Assembly: GCA_947460915.1 (NCBI GenBank)
Contig: CANHKJ010000030.1
Coordinates: forward strand, 1-18,054
Reading direction: 5' to 3'
Source: Verrucomicrobiia bacterium
Lineage (GTDB): Bacteria > Verrucomicrobiota > Verrucomicrobiia > Verrucomicrobiales > Akkermansiaceae
DNA: 18,054 bases
The notes under the pieces are model-generated. The model worked only from the letters and a program-made list of their open reading frames with translations. It was not told where the DNA came from and did no database searches. Every line of letters starts with the position of its first letter. Position 1 is the stretch's first letter. Shown here in pieces: positions 1-7,181 of this stretch. The position numbers and the translations under genes were made by a program.

Positions 1-1
1 C

Positions 2-145
2 ATGCTGCCCGACGATGGTACGGGTCCACTCTACGGAATTTACGAGATCAAGGATGGCGTGTTGCGCTGCAGCAAAGGCAAACGCCAACTCGAAGAACGC
101 GTCAAAGAATTCGAGGGGGCAATGAAGTTTGTGAAAGAAAAGTAG
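2..145 (+). CDS. 3' end of an unidentified protein (partial)
   Basis: An open frame enters from the left edge and stops with TAG at 143-145, giving 47 visible residues. It happens to begin with an ATG at position 2, but nothing upstream is visible, so this is best read as the C-terminus of a longer gene. The visible part has a GIYEIKDGVLRCSKGK segment that could be two beta strands, then a charged, probably helical tail rich in Lys and Glu ending KFVKEK. The strand-turn-strand portion loosely recalls the ends of TIGR03067-type lipocalin-like proteins common in PVC bacteria, but the match is too short to name a family. Function not assigned. Confidence 0.5.
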   Translation: MLPDDGTGPLYGIYEIKDGVLRCSKGKRQLEERVKEFEGAMKFVKEK

Positions 146-313
146 TTCACGCGGCAGCAAAGCCATGCGAACGATCGGCGCTCTGTGCCTGAGTTTATCC
201 TTCGGCGATAGTGGGGTATCACCCCATTGAGAATCAGCGTGTTCCGCGCATCTTGTGATGTCTCGCATGGCACCTCTGCTGGCGAGCGAAAAAAACAAAC
301 TGGAAACACGATT

Positions 314-1084
314 ATGTTGATTCAAGCAAAAACACTAAAGGGATTCAAACTGGGTAGCCTCGATGGAAACATTGGCGGAGTGAGCGATTTTTATTTTGAT
401 GACCACCGCTGGGTCATCCGCTATCTGGTAGCAGACACAGGCGGTTGGCTCACCGGACGATCGGTTTTGATTTCGCCCTACGCCCTGATCGCTGCGCACA
501 AAGATCAAGGCAATATCGAGATCAATCTCACCAAAGATCAAATCAAAAACAGCCCGTCGCCAGATTGCGACAAACCAGTTTCTCGCCAATTCGAGAAAGA
601 ATACAACGGTTACTACGGTTGGCCATCGTATTGGGGTGGACCCAGCACTTGGGGAGCCTATCCCATGCCCGTGAGCGATCCGCAATTGTACGTATCTAAT
701 ATCATCGATAGCACCGAATCCCATGATCCTCATTTGCGCAGCACCGATGAAGTCACAGGCTATCATCTTCAAGCGAGCGATGGCGAAATCGGTCATGTGG
801 TCGACTTCATCATTGACGATCAAACATGGGCCATTCGCTATCTCGTGGTGGACACAAACAACTGGTGGCCTAGCAAAAACATCCTCGTCTCGCCCGGTTG
901 GATCAAACGCGTGAGTTGGACAGATGAAAAAGTTTTTGTCGATCTCACACGCGATGCGATCAAGGCAGCGCCCGCATACAAGAGCGACGAATTGATTTCT
1001 CGCAGTTATGAAAACAGCCTATTCCAGCATTATGGAGCTAGCGACTACTGGTCGTTAGAGTTGGAAGAACAGTCGACAAGATAA
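314..1084 (+). CDS. tandem PRC-barrel domain protein
   Basis: A 256-residue protein made of two copies of a PRC-barrel-like unit, at about residues 3-76 and 142-215. The copies share the pattern DGxIGxVxDFxxDDxxWxIRYLVxDTxxW, which is typical of the PRC barrel (a small beta-barrel fold found in RimM, photosynthetic reaction-centre H subunits and many stress-related proteins). Between them lies a Tyr/Trp/Gly/Pro-rich linker (about 98-118, YNGYYGWPSYWGGPSTWG). No signal peptide or membrane segment is seen, so it should be cytoplasmic. Related two-barrel proteins are often called general-stress or photosystem-assembly proteins, but no reaction is known. The frame is open upstream to 227; I chose the ATG at 314 because homology-like sequence starts just after it. 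Only a weak GGA lies 9 bases before this start. Confidence 0.88.
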   Translation: MLIQAKTLKGFKLGSLDGNIGGVSDFYFDDHRWVIRYLVADTGGWLTGRSVLISPYALIAAHKDQGNIEINLTKDQIKNSPSPDCDKPVSRQFEKEYNGYYGWPSYWGGPSTWGAYPMPVSDPQLYVSNIIDSTESHDPHLRSTDEVTGYHLQASDGEIGHVVDFIIDDQTWAIRYLVVDTNNWWPSKNILVSPGWIKRVSWTDEKVFVDLTRDAIKAAPAYKSDELISRSYENSLFQHYGASDYWSLELEEQSTR

Positions 1085-1110
1085 CAGCCGAAAAACTTTC
1101 CCCCCATGAT

Positions 1111-1155
1111 CACCGCACGGAACCTTGTTTGCATGACAAGACCTTCCGCGCGGTG
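1111..1155 (+). terminator. long hairpin, probable terminator of the PRC-barrel gene
   Basis: CACCGCACGGAA (1111-1122) faces TTCCGCGCGGTG (1144-1155). The arms pair over 12 positions with one A/C mismatch. An inner CTTGT (1124-1128)/ACAAG (1136-1140) helix extends the stem around a 7-base loop. Only three T follow, so it is a weak intrinsic terminator at best. Its place 26 bases after the PRC-barrel stop codon suggests 3'-end formation or mRNA stabilisation. It could also be a repeated intergenic palindrome. Confidence 0.45.
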
Positions 1156-1298
1156 TTTCATGTACGGTCCAACGTTTGATTACGGCATGATGCGTATGAA
1201 ATCGTTTTGATTGGAGGCCTGATCGCTGCGGAGCTAGTCGATGTAGATCCTAGCGGGACATGGGGCGGGTCGACTTTCCGCCGACTTACCTAGAGAAT

Positions 1299-1317
1299 AT
1301 CTTACGGTTGGTAAGAT
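1299..1317. promoter_or_regulatory. palindrome upstream of the TerB/DUF697 gene
   Basis: ATCTTAC (1299-1305) and GTAAGAT (1311-1317) form a perfect 7-base inverted repeat around GGTTG. It sits 25 bases upstream of the proposed -35 box of the next gene, a position fitting an operator or activator site. A short RNA hairpin is equally possible only if transcription starts further upstream. No regulator is identified. Confidence 0.3.
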
Positions 1318-1341
1318 GCGAGAGGGATTCTCATCTGCCAC

Positions 1342-1369
1342 TTGCGGATTGAGCAAAACTCGGTATCTT
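1342..1369 (+). promoter_or_regulatory. promoter of the TerB/DUF697 gene, leaderless geometry
   Basis: TTGCGG (1342-1347), a 16-base spacer, then TATCTT (1364-1369). Only six bases separate the -10 from the ATG at 1376, so a transcript starting at the usual distance would begin at or next to the start codon. No Shine-Dalgarno is present, which agrees with a leaderless message. Confidence 0.4.
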
Positions 1370-1375
1370 GGTCGA

Positions 1376-2371
1376 ATGTCAGAAATGATCTCACCTACGG
1401 AAAACGAAGAAGCATTGTACTCGATCTGTTTGCTAGCTGCATTCACTGACGGCGAAAAAGCGGATGGAGAGCGCGAGGAACTGAGACAAATCGGCGAGTC
1501 ATTGCTTCCGCCAGAATTCAACGCCGCCGCCATCTATCAAAGAGTTCTGCTAAGGCGAACCACAATCGCAGCGGAAGCAGCGCGATTGGATGCACCTGAA
1601 TGGAAACATCTGGCCTACGAGATGGCGGTGAAAGTTTGTGAAGCAGATGGGGTGACAAGCCCTGCGGAAAAAGAATTTCTGGGAAACTTGGCCCGTGAGC
1701 TCGGCATCGCAAAAACGCAAGCGGTGGAAATGATCACAGCTGGTGACGAAGTGGTAGGAGCAGGGATCGAAGAAATCGCCCCCGCTATGCTGCCATCACT
1801 GCCACCGAGTCTGCCCGCGGCAGCGGAGCAAAAATCCGAGGTCAACTCCTTGATTCTCAAGTATTCGATTTTAAACGGCGCGCTGGAGCTTTTGCCCGAG
1901 ACTCTATCCACCATGGCGATCATCCCATTGCAGATGAAATTGGTGAACTCCGTCGGCAAGCAATACGGCGTCAGCTTGGACAAACGCCAGTTGGTTGAAT
2001 TCCTCGGGGCGGTTGGCATCGGGGCGACCTCACAGGTGGTCGAAGGTTTCGCACGGAAAATGATCGGAGGCTTTGCGGGCAAACTCAGCAAGCAGTTCCT
2101 CGGCAAGACTGCGGGCAGCTTCGCGAAAAAGGGAGTCGATCAGCTCACCAGCTCCGCATTTTCTTTCGCGAGCACATGGGCGATCGGGCAACTCGCTCAA
2201 CGCTACTATGCGAACGGGCGGAGTTGGTCAGGGATCAATGCCAAGGAGACATTCCAAAACCTGCGCAGCGAAGCAGAGCCGCTGCACCAGAAATTGCTCC
2301 CGCAGATTCAACAACAGGCCTCAACTTTGAATTATGGCAAGGTGCTAGCGATGCTCCGAGGCCAACCATGA
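1376..2371 (+). CDS. TerB-like / DUF697 domain protein
   Basis: A 331-residue protein with two parts. Residues about 12-120 are helical and carry acidic TerB/DjlA-like signatures (LLAAFTDGEKADGEREEL and VCEADGVTSPAEKEFL), typical of the tellurite-resistance TerB fold thought to bind metal ions near membranes. Residues about 158-280 match DUF697 (LKYSILNGALELLPETLSTM, then the QMKLVNSVGKQYGVSL helix and a glycine/alanine-rich amphipathic region), a domain found at the C-terminus of some GTPases and in YcjF-like proteins, usually membrane-associated. No GTPase domain is present here. A Pro/Ala linker (about 137-152) joins the parts. The frame is open back to 1316. The ATG at 1376 follows a plausible promoter; 1385 is an alternative start. 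Likely a membrane-associated stress protein, reaction unknown. Confidence 0.82.
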   Translation: MSEMISPTENEEALYSICLLAAFTDGEKADGEREELRQIGESLLPPEFNAAAIYQRVLLRRTTIAAEAARLDAPEWKHLAYEMAVKVCEADGVTSPAEKEFLGNLARELGIAKTQAVEMITAGDEVVGAGIEEIAPAMLPSLPPSLPAAAEQKSEVNSLILKYSILNGALELLPETLSTMAIIPLQMKLVNSVGKQYGVSLDKRQLVEFLGAVGIGATSQVVEGFARKMIGGFAGKLSKQFLGKTAGSFAKKGVDQLTSSAFSFASTWAIGQLAQRYYANGRSWSGINAKETFQNLRSEAEPLHQKLLPQIQQQASTLNYGKVLAMLRGQP

Positions 2372-2508
2372 GCTGAAATGCAAAACGTTTCGGTGATTTC
2401 TCGAGGAATCAGGCTATCAGAATCATTCAGGGAGGATGCGTTCTTTGATTGCTCGCCACTCCGATCTGCGCTAAGAGGTGTGACCAGATATCCTCTCGCA
2501 CATTCCTC

Positions 2509-4005
2509 ATGAAAGCCCTGCTCTCTCTGCTTTTTCTCCATGCTTTCCTGCAAGCAGAAACACCTAACATCTTGCTGATTCTCGCAGACGACCTCGGCTA
2601 CGGTGATGTTTCTTGCTATCAATCCGAATCAAAAATCCCCACACCGCACATCGATCAACTCGCCCGCGAGGGCATGCGCTTCACGGATGCTCACTCACCC
2701 TGTACAGTTTGCACCCCCACACGGTATAGCCTTCTCACCGGCCAGATGGGCTTTCGGATTCCGCGCGGTGGCACCGTATTTGCCGGTGCGGGTGGTCCGT
2801 CATTGATTGCATCCGAGCGCTTGACCTTACCCGAGATGCTCCGCGAAAAAAACTACCGCACCGCCTGTTTTGGCAAATGGCACATCGGGCTCACCTTTCG
2901 CGATCAACAAGGCAAGGCCATCCACAGCAGCTCGCCCGAAGCGATTCAATTCGTCGACTACACGCGCCGCATCGAAGGCGGCCCCATCGACCACGGCTTC
3001 GATCAATTCTACGGCACGGCCTGCTGCCCCACCACCGACTGGCTATATGCATTCATCGACGGTGACCGCATTCCCGTTCCGCCGACAAAACAACTCGACC
3101 GTAGCAAACTGCCCAAGCACCCATACTCGGAGGACTGCCGCCCAGGCAGCATCGCGGAAAATTTTCCCATGCAAGAAGTGGACATGGTCTTCCTCGCAAA
3201 AAGCCAAGCTTTTCTCCGCTCCCACACCAAAGACCATCCGAGCAAACCATTCTTCCTGTTCCATTCCGCGCAAGCAGTGCATTTGCCATCGTTCGCCGCG
3301 CCGCCATTCCAGGGAAAATCTCAGGCTGGTCCACATGGCGATTTCATCCTTCAGCTCGACTGGATCGTTGGAGAACTAATGAAAACTCTCGCCGAGATCG
3401 GAGAAGCCGACAACACCATCGTGATTTTCACCAGCGACAACGGCCCCGAAATCGCCAGCGCCATCCACATGCGCGCCGATCATCAACACGATCCAGCTCA
3501 TCCATGGCGCGGAATCAAGCGCGATCAATGGGAAGGCGGGCATCGCGTGCCACTGATTGTGCGCTGGCCCAGCAAAATCAAGGCTCGGCAAACATGCGAT
3601 CAACTCATCAGCCAAACTGATCTCATGGCCACCATCGCCGCCGTCATAGGTGCCGAGCTCCCCGAACATGCCGCCGAGGATAGCTTCAACATGCTGCCCG
3701 CATGGCTCGGCACAGCCGATCAACCCATACGACCTTACCTTATCACCCAAGCCTTTTCTGCTCAGCACCTCGCCATCCGCCGCGGTAATTGGAAATACCT
3801 TGATCACCCTGGATCCGGCGGCAACAACTATGAAAAAAATCCTGAACTACGAAAATACCACCGTCCCGATTCAACTCCAGCGCAGCTCTACGACCTCGCG
3901 ACCGATCCCGGTGAAACGAAGAACCTACTCACAGTGAAGCCTGAAATTGCAAAAGAACTCAAATTCCTGTTAGAAAACTCAAAAGCCTCAGGCAGAAGTC
4001 GCTGA
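2509..4005 (+). CDS. secreted type I sulfatase (arylsulfatase family)
   Basis: A 498-residue formylglycine-dependent sulfatase that removes sulfate esters, probably from a glycan. Residues 1-16 (MKALLSLLFLHAFLQA) are a signal peptide, so it acts outside the cytoplasm. Metal-site Asp27-Asp28 lie in ILADDLGYGD. The active-site motif is Cys68-T-P-T-Arg72 followed by LLTG, with Cys68 the residue to be converted to formylglycine; Thr replaces the classical Ser of CxPSR, a common form in PVC sulfatases. Also visible are Lys123 and His125 (GKWHIGL), His258, Asp310-Asn311 (TSDNGPE), and the WEGGHRVPLIVRWP region (341-354). Length is normal. The frame is open back to a TTG at 2449, but the ATG at 2509 begins the signal peptide. 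Exact substrate and S1 subfamily cannot be fixed by eye; the sialidase next door argues for host-type glycans. Confidence 0.93.
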   Translation: MKALLSLLFLHAFLQAETPNILLILADDLGYGDVSCYQSESKIPTPHIDQLAREGMRFTDAHSPCTVCTPTRYSLLTGQMGFRIPRGGTVFAGAGGPSLIASERLTLPEMLREKNYRTACFGKWHIGLTFRDQQGKAIHSSSPEAIQFVDYTRRIEGGPIDHGFDQFYGTACCPTTDWLYAFIDGDRIPVPPTKQLDRSKLPKHPYSEDCRPGSIAENFPMQEVDMVFLAKSQAFLRSHTKDHPSKPFFLFHSAQAVHLPSFAAPPFQGKSQAGPHGDFILQLDWIVGELMKTLAEIGEADNTIVIFTSDNGPEIASAIHMRADHQHDPAHPWRGIKRDQWEGGHRVPLIVRWPSKIKARQTCDQLISQTDLMATIAAVIGAELPEHAAEDSFNMLPAWLGTADQPIRPYLITQAFSAQHLAIRRGNWKYLDHPGSGGNNYEKNPELRKYHRPDSTPAQLYDLATDPGETKNLLTVKPEIAKELKFLLENSKASGRSR

Positions 4006-4286
4006 ATAAAGTAAAGGACTCGTTCGTTCCTGCCCAAGACAAAAGAATGAATCCGTGTGATATGGGTCTCCCTAGCATCAATAGTAATCATAGTCATTTC
4101 TACCTGATACAATCCACTCCGCACGCGCCATAATTCGTTCGAATCATGAGACTGACGACTAGGCCGAGAAAAAATGATTTGTTCGTTGCCTTCTTTTTAG
4201 CAAAAAGATGCATCAGAGAGCCAATCATCTTCTGGTTTCATCTCCCAACCAGTGCATTTTTTGAAACAAATTCCCGGCACTGTGCT

Positions 4287-4292
4287 TATAGT
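4287..4292 (+). promoter_or_regulatory. candidate -10 box of the sialidase gene
   Basis: TATAGT ends six bases before the ATG at 4299, so initiation here would give a nearly leaderless mRNA. No good -35 is seen: TTGAAA at 4261-4266 is 20 bases away, which is too far for ordinary sigma-70. The rest of the 293-base gap (4006-4298) holds a six-base A/T hairpin (CTTTTT 4193-4198 with AAAAAG 4202-4207) and nothing else recognisable. Confidence 0.25.
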
Positions 4293-4298
4293 GACCTC

Positions 4299-6257
4299 AT
4301 GAAACGAATATTGTTCGTGTTGAGTATGATGGCTGCCGTGACTTGGGCGGAGACGGTGACTTTTGATGAAGTCGATGCGCAGCAACTGAAATCGCTTGAT
4401 TCATCGCTAGGTCGGTGGTCGGCAGAGTCGGGACGGGCAGAAATTTTGCGCGGTAAGGGGCGATCAGGAGATCGTTGCTTGAAACTCGCGGGAGGCAAGG
4501 ACGTTACCGTAGAATTGGCATTTCCCGTGCGCACGAGCAAAGCAAGTGAATTGCGGCTATGGGCAGAACGCTGGACTCGTGCGGAGCCCTTTGCTTTTCA
4601 CGTGGAAGCCAAGCTTGGTGAAAAATGGCAAAAAATCAGTGCGCATGATGGCATCGTGATCGGTGGATTTCACACAGAAGTGGTATCACGCATTCCTGCG
4701 GGTGCGGAAAAAGTGCGAATGATATGCAGCAGCAAGGCGGGGGTGATGATCGATGATGTAGCTCACGTGATTGATGGGCCGATGCAGCTTACGAAGATTG
4801 AGGCGCTGAATCCAGTGACGCCATTGATGCGGCGCTTGGAGCAAAATCCGGTGATGGGGTTTACGTTAGGGACAAGTGGAAATGAAAAGCGCTTGCGCTT
4901 GGAAACTGTGAGCTTTGATCTCACCGGCACTCTCGCCTCAGACCAGATTGATTCCCTGCAGCTGATGTTAGGAAATCGGCAAGTAGGTGCGGCATTGACC
5001 CAGAAATTAGCAGAGCTTGGTAAGGTAGAGAATACATGCATTTTCTCGTTAGATCACGAATTGACATCAGGTGACCAACATTTCTGGATCAGCGCAAAGC
5101 TGAAGGACGAAGCATCGATGAATGCGAGTCTGCAGATCCATTTGCGCAGCGTGACGATTTCCGGCAAGGTACATGAGGTGGGCAAAAAAAGTGCCCTACA
5201 ACGGATCGGCGTAGCCGTGCGGAAGATGGGCGATGATGGCTCCAAGTTTTTTCGCATTCCTGGCTTAGTGCGATCCAACAAAGGCACGCTTTGTGCCGTC
5301 TATGACATCCGCTACAAGCATGCGGGGGATTTGCCTGCGGACATCGATGTGGGCCTCTCGCGCAGCGTGGACGGCGGGCAGACCTGGTTGCCGATGCAGG
5401 TGATCATGGACCTAGGGCGCGACCCTAAATACGGCTTCGATGGCGTTGGCGATCCTGCCATTTTATGTGATCAGTTGACTGGACGTTTGTGGGTCGTGGG
5501 CCTGTGGAGTCATGGCAATCGCGGCTGGCATGGCAGCGGGCCAGGATTGGAGCCAGAGCAAACCGCGCAGTTGATGATGGTACATAGCGATGATGATGGT
5601 GCAACGTGGTCGCAGCCGAGAAATTTGACAAAGGATTTGAAGAAGCCTGAGTGGCGCATGATGTTCAACGGCCCCGGCGCAGGCATCACGATGCGCGATG
5701 GCACCTTGGTGTTTGCGGCGCAGTATCGTTCAGCCGATGGCGGAGAGACACAGGGCAAACCTTTTTCGACGATCATTTGGAGCAAAGATCGCGGTGAAAC
5801 GTGGCACATCGGAAACGGTGGAAAAATCGACACCACGGAAGCGCAAGTCGTTGAGTTAGATGACGGCAGCCTGTTGCTAAATTGTCGAGACAATCGCGGC
5901 GGAGCGCGCACGGTATTGGTCACGAAAGATCTGGGTGCCACATGGACGCCCCATGCAACGGACCGCAAAGCATTGCGCGAGCCTGTGTGCATGGGCAGTG
6001 TGCTACGCTGGGATCAAAAGAAAACACATTTTTTCAGCAATCCTGATAGCACTGCGGCGCGGAAGGATATGACGATCAAACGCTCCGATGACGAGGGCAT
6101 GAGCTGGCCGCTCGAAAAACAATTGTTGTATGATGAGCGCGTGTGTTTCGGTTACTCGTGCCTAGCTCCAGTGGATGATCGCCATCTGGGCGTGCTCTAC
6201 GAGGGTGGCGGCAATTTGTTTTTCCTGAGGATTCCGATCGAGCAGATCTCTCGCTAG
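4299..6257 (+). CDS. secreted exo-alpha-sialidase (GH33, BNR repeats)
   Basis: A 652-residue enzyme expected to release terminal sialic acid from glycoconjugates. Residues 1-17 form a signal peptide ending VTWA. Residues about 18-165 look like a beta-sandwich, possibly carbohydrate-binding. Residues about 185-290 resemble the N-terminal domain of BNR-repeat neuraminidases (BNR_assoc_N). The propeller follows: Phe-Arg-Ile-Pro (R319) and five Asp boxes SxDxGxTW at 356-363, 430-437, 495-502, 542-549 (Thr in place of Ser) and 596-603 (Ser in place of the later Thr). By family pattern the arginine triad is R319, R530 and R588, the nucleophile Tyr619 (GYSCLA) with Glu514, and the acid/base Asp344; these assignments are inferred without an alignment. 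The frame is open back to 4146, but the signal peptide sets the start at 4299. It lies 293 bases after the sulfatase in the same direction. Confidence 0.93.
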   Translation: MKRILFVLSMMAAVTWAETVTFDEVDAQQLKSLDSSLGRWSAESGRAEILRGKGRSGDRCLKLAGGKDVTVELAFPVRTSKASELRLWAERWTRAEPFAFHVEAKLGEKWQKISAHDGIVIGGFHTEVVSRIPAGAEKVRMICSSKAGVMIDDVAHVIDGPMQLTKIEALNPVTPLMRRLEQNPVMGFTLGTSGNEKRLRLETVSFDLTGTLASDQIDSLQLMLGNRQVGAALTQKLAELGKVENTCIFSLDHELTSGDQHFWISAKLKDEASMNASLQIHLRSVTISGKVHEVGKKSALQRIGVAVRKMGDDGSKFFRIPGLVRSNKGTLCAVYDIRYKHAGDLPADIDVGLSRSVDGGQTWLPMQVIMDLGRDPKYGFDGVGDPAILCDQLTGRLWVVGLWSHGNRGWHGSGPGLEPEQTAQLMMVHSDDDGATWSQPRNLTKDLKKPEWRMMFNGPGAGITMRDGTLVFAAQYRSADGGETQGKPFSTIIWSKDRGETWHIGNGGKIDTTEAQVVELDDGSLLLNCRDNRGGARTVLVTKDLGATWTPHATDRKALREPVCMGSVLRWDQKKTHFFSNPDSTAARKDMTIKRSDDEGMSWPLEKQLLYDERVCFGYSCLAPVDDRHLGVLYEGGGNLFFLRIPIEQISR

Positions 6258-6270
6258 TGAGATTGCTGAG

Positions 6271-6296
6271 ATGACCCGTGGAAAGCTGGTCATTTT
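6271..6296 (+). terminator. weak hairpin terminator after the sialidase
   Basis: ATGACC (6271-6276) pairs with GGTCAT (6288-6293) around an 11-base loop and is followed by a run of four T. It lies 13 bases after the sialidase stop. The stem is short, so termination is only plausible. Confidence 0.3.
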
Positions 6297-6323
6297 GTTC
6301 GTGCGCATCATGGCAAATCCTGC

Positions 6324-7055
6324 ATGAATCGCTGGTGCCCATTTTTTGACATGATAGCCGAGCCTCTTGATCATCCGCATGTTCGCTATGTGAACAGCAT
6401 TTACGAACTCGTTTCTACGCCGATGCGCGATGGCGTCAATGCATTGTGCCTGAGACGTACGTTAGAGGGCGATTTCGAGGAAGTGATTCGTCACCTCCAC
6501 GTAGAGCGCGGCATTACCACGCTGGAGCGCGATCAACTGCTTACTCTTCCGGTGAGTGCTGCGGGAAAAATCGCAATCGAAACAATGCTGCGCGATCAGG
6601 AACAATTGCGCGCTTATGGCTTCGATCCCGAGATCGATTGCGTCAACGGTTACATCGGACATGACCAGCAAGATCTGATGCGCACGGATGTGTGTTCTTT
6701 TCATGTAGATCGTGCCACTGACATCGCCGATACCTATCTCTGTACCTATGCGGGTGCATCGAGCATTGGGGTTTGCCATGAGGATGTCATCCTGCGCGCA
6801 CAAGAGCCTACCGTGCGCGCGAGATTGCTCGCAGATTTTGGCGGAGCGGATGATGAAAGATTTATCGAGTATCTAACGGAAAATTACTACGACCTGCATT
6901 ATGACGCATTGCCCAATGCACGAACGTTCCGCTTTGGCGTGGGTCACTTATGGCGCATCGCCATCGACTACCCAGGAACAGATGTGCCGCCCTGCATTCA
7001 TCGCGCCCCAGACCCGATCGATGGTGAGCCACCGCGCTTGATTTTGATTGGTTGA
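6324..7055 (+). CDS. unassigned protein with HxD...H...R pattern (DUF1826/2OG-oxygenase-like)
   Basis: A 243-residue soluble protein without signal peptide or membrane segment. I do not recognise the N-terminal part. The second half carries Cys-Ser-Phe-His127-Val-Asp129, then LCTYAGASSIGV (139-150), and near the end Cys-Ile-His226-Arg-Ala-Pro with Arg238 twelve residues later in PPRLILIG. The order His-x-Asp, distal His, Arg is that of Fe(II)/2-oxoglutarate oxygenases, and FHVD...TY.GA...HR.P...RL recalls DUF1826, which has a similar layout. This is pattern reading, not a proven family. The ATG at 6324 is used; 6351 is an alternative, and neither has a Shine-Dalgarno. It precedes an ADP-ribosylglycohydrolase-like gene by 126 bases, so the two might be co-transcribed. 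Confidence 0.75.
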   Translation: MNRWCPFFDMIAEPLDHPHVRYVNSIYELVSTPMRDGVNALCLRRTLEGDFEEVIRHLHVERGITTLERDQLLTLPVSAAGKIAIETMLRDQEQLRAYGFDPEIDCVNGYIGHDQQDLMRTDVCSFHVDRATDIADTYLCTYAGASSIGVCHEDVILRAQEPTVRARLLADFGGADDERFIEYLTENYYDLHYDALPNARTFRFGVGHLWRIAIDYPGTDVPPCIHRAPDPIDGEPPRLILIG

Positions 7056-7181
7056 GTTCATCCAGAATAAGGAATTTTTCCTTGCGCTTTCTTGAGTGCT
7101 ATTTGCAAAATCAAAAATCACGGCTTGATTGTCGTCGCGAATCGCTGGGCTGACACAAAGCCTGCGAGCGCTGCTTTTTTT

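Noticed and set aside
212..226. Short hairpin TGGGGT/ACCCCA before the PRC-barrel gene
   Set aside because: Only six pairs with a three-base loop and no T tract; too small to call a terminator or regulator.
4146..4298. An earlier start for the sialidase adding 51 residues
   Set aside because: The added sequence is not conserved-looking and would bury the signal peptide that begins at 4299.
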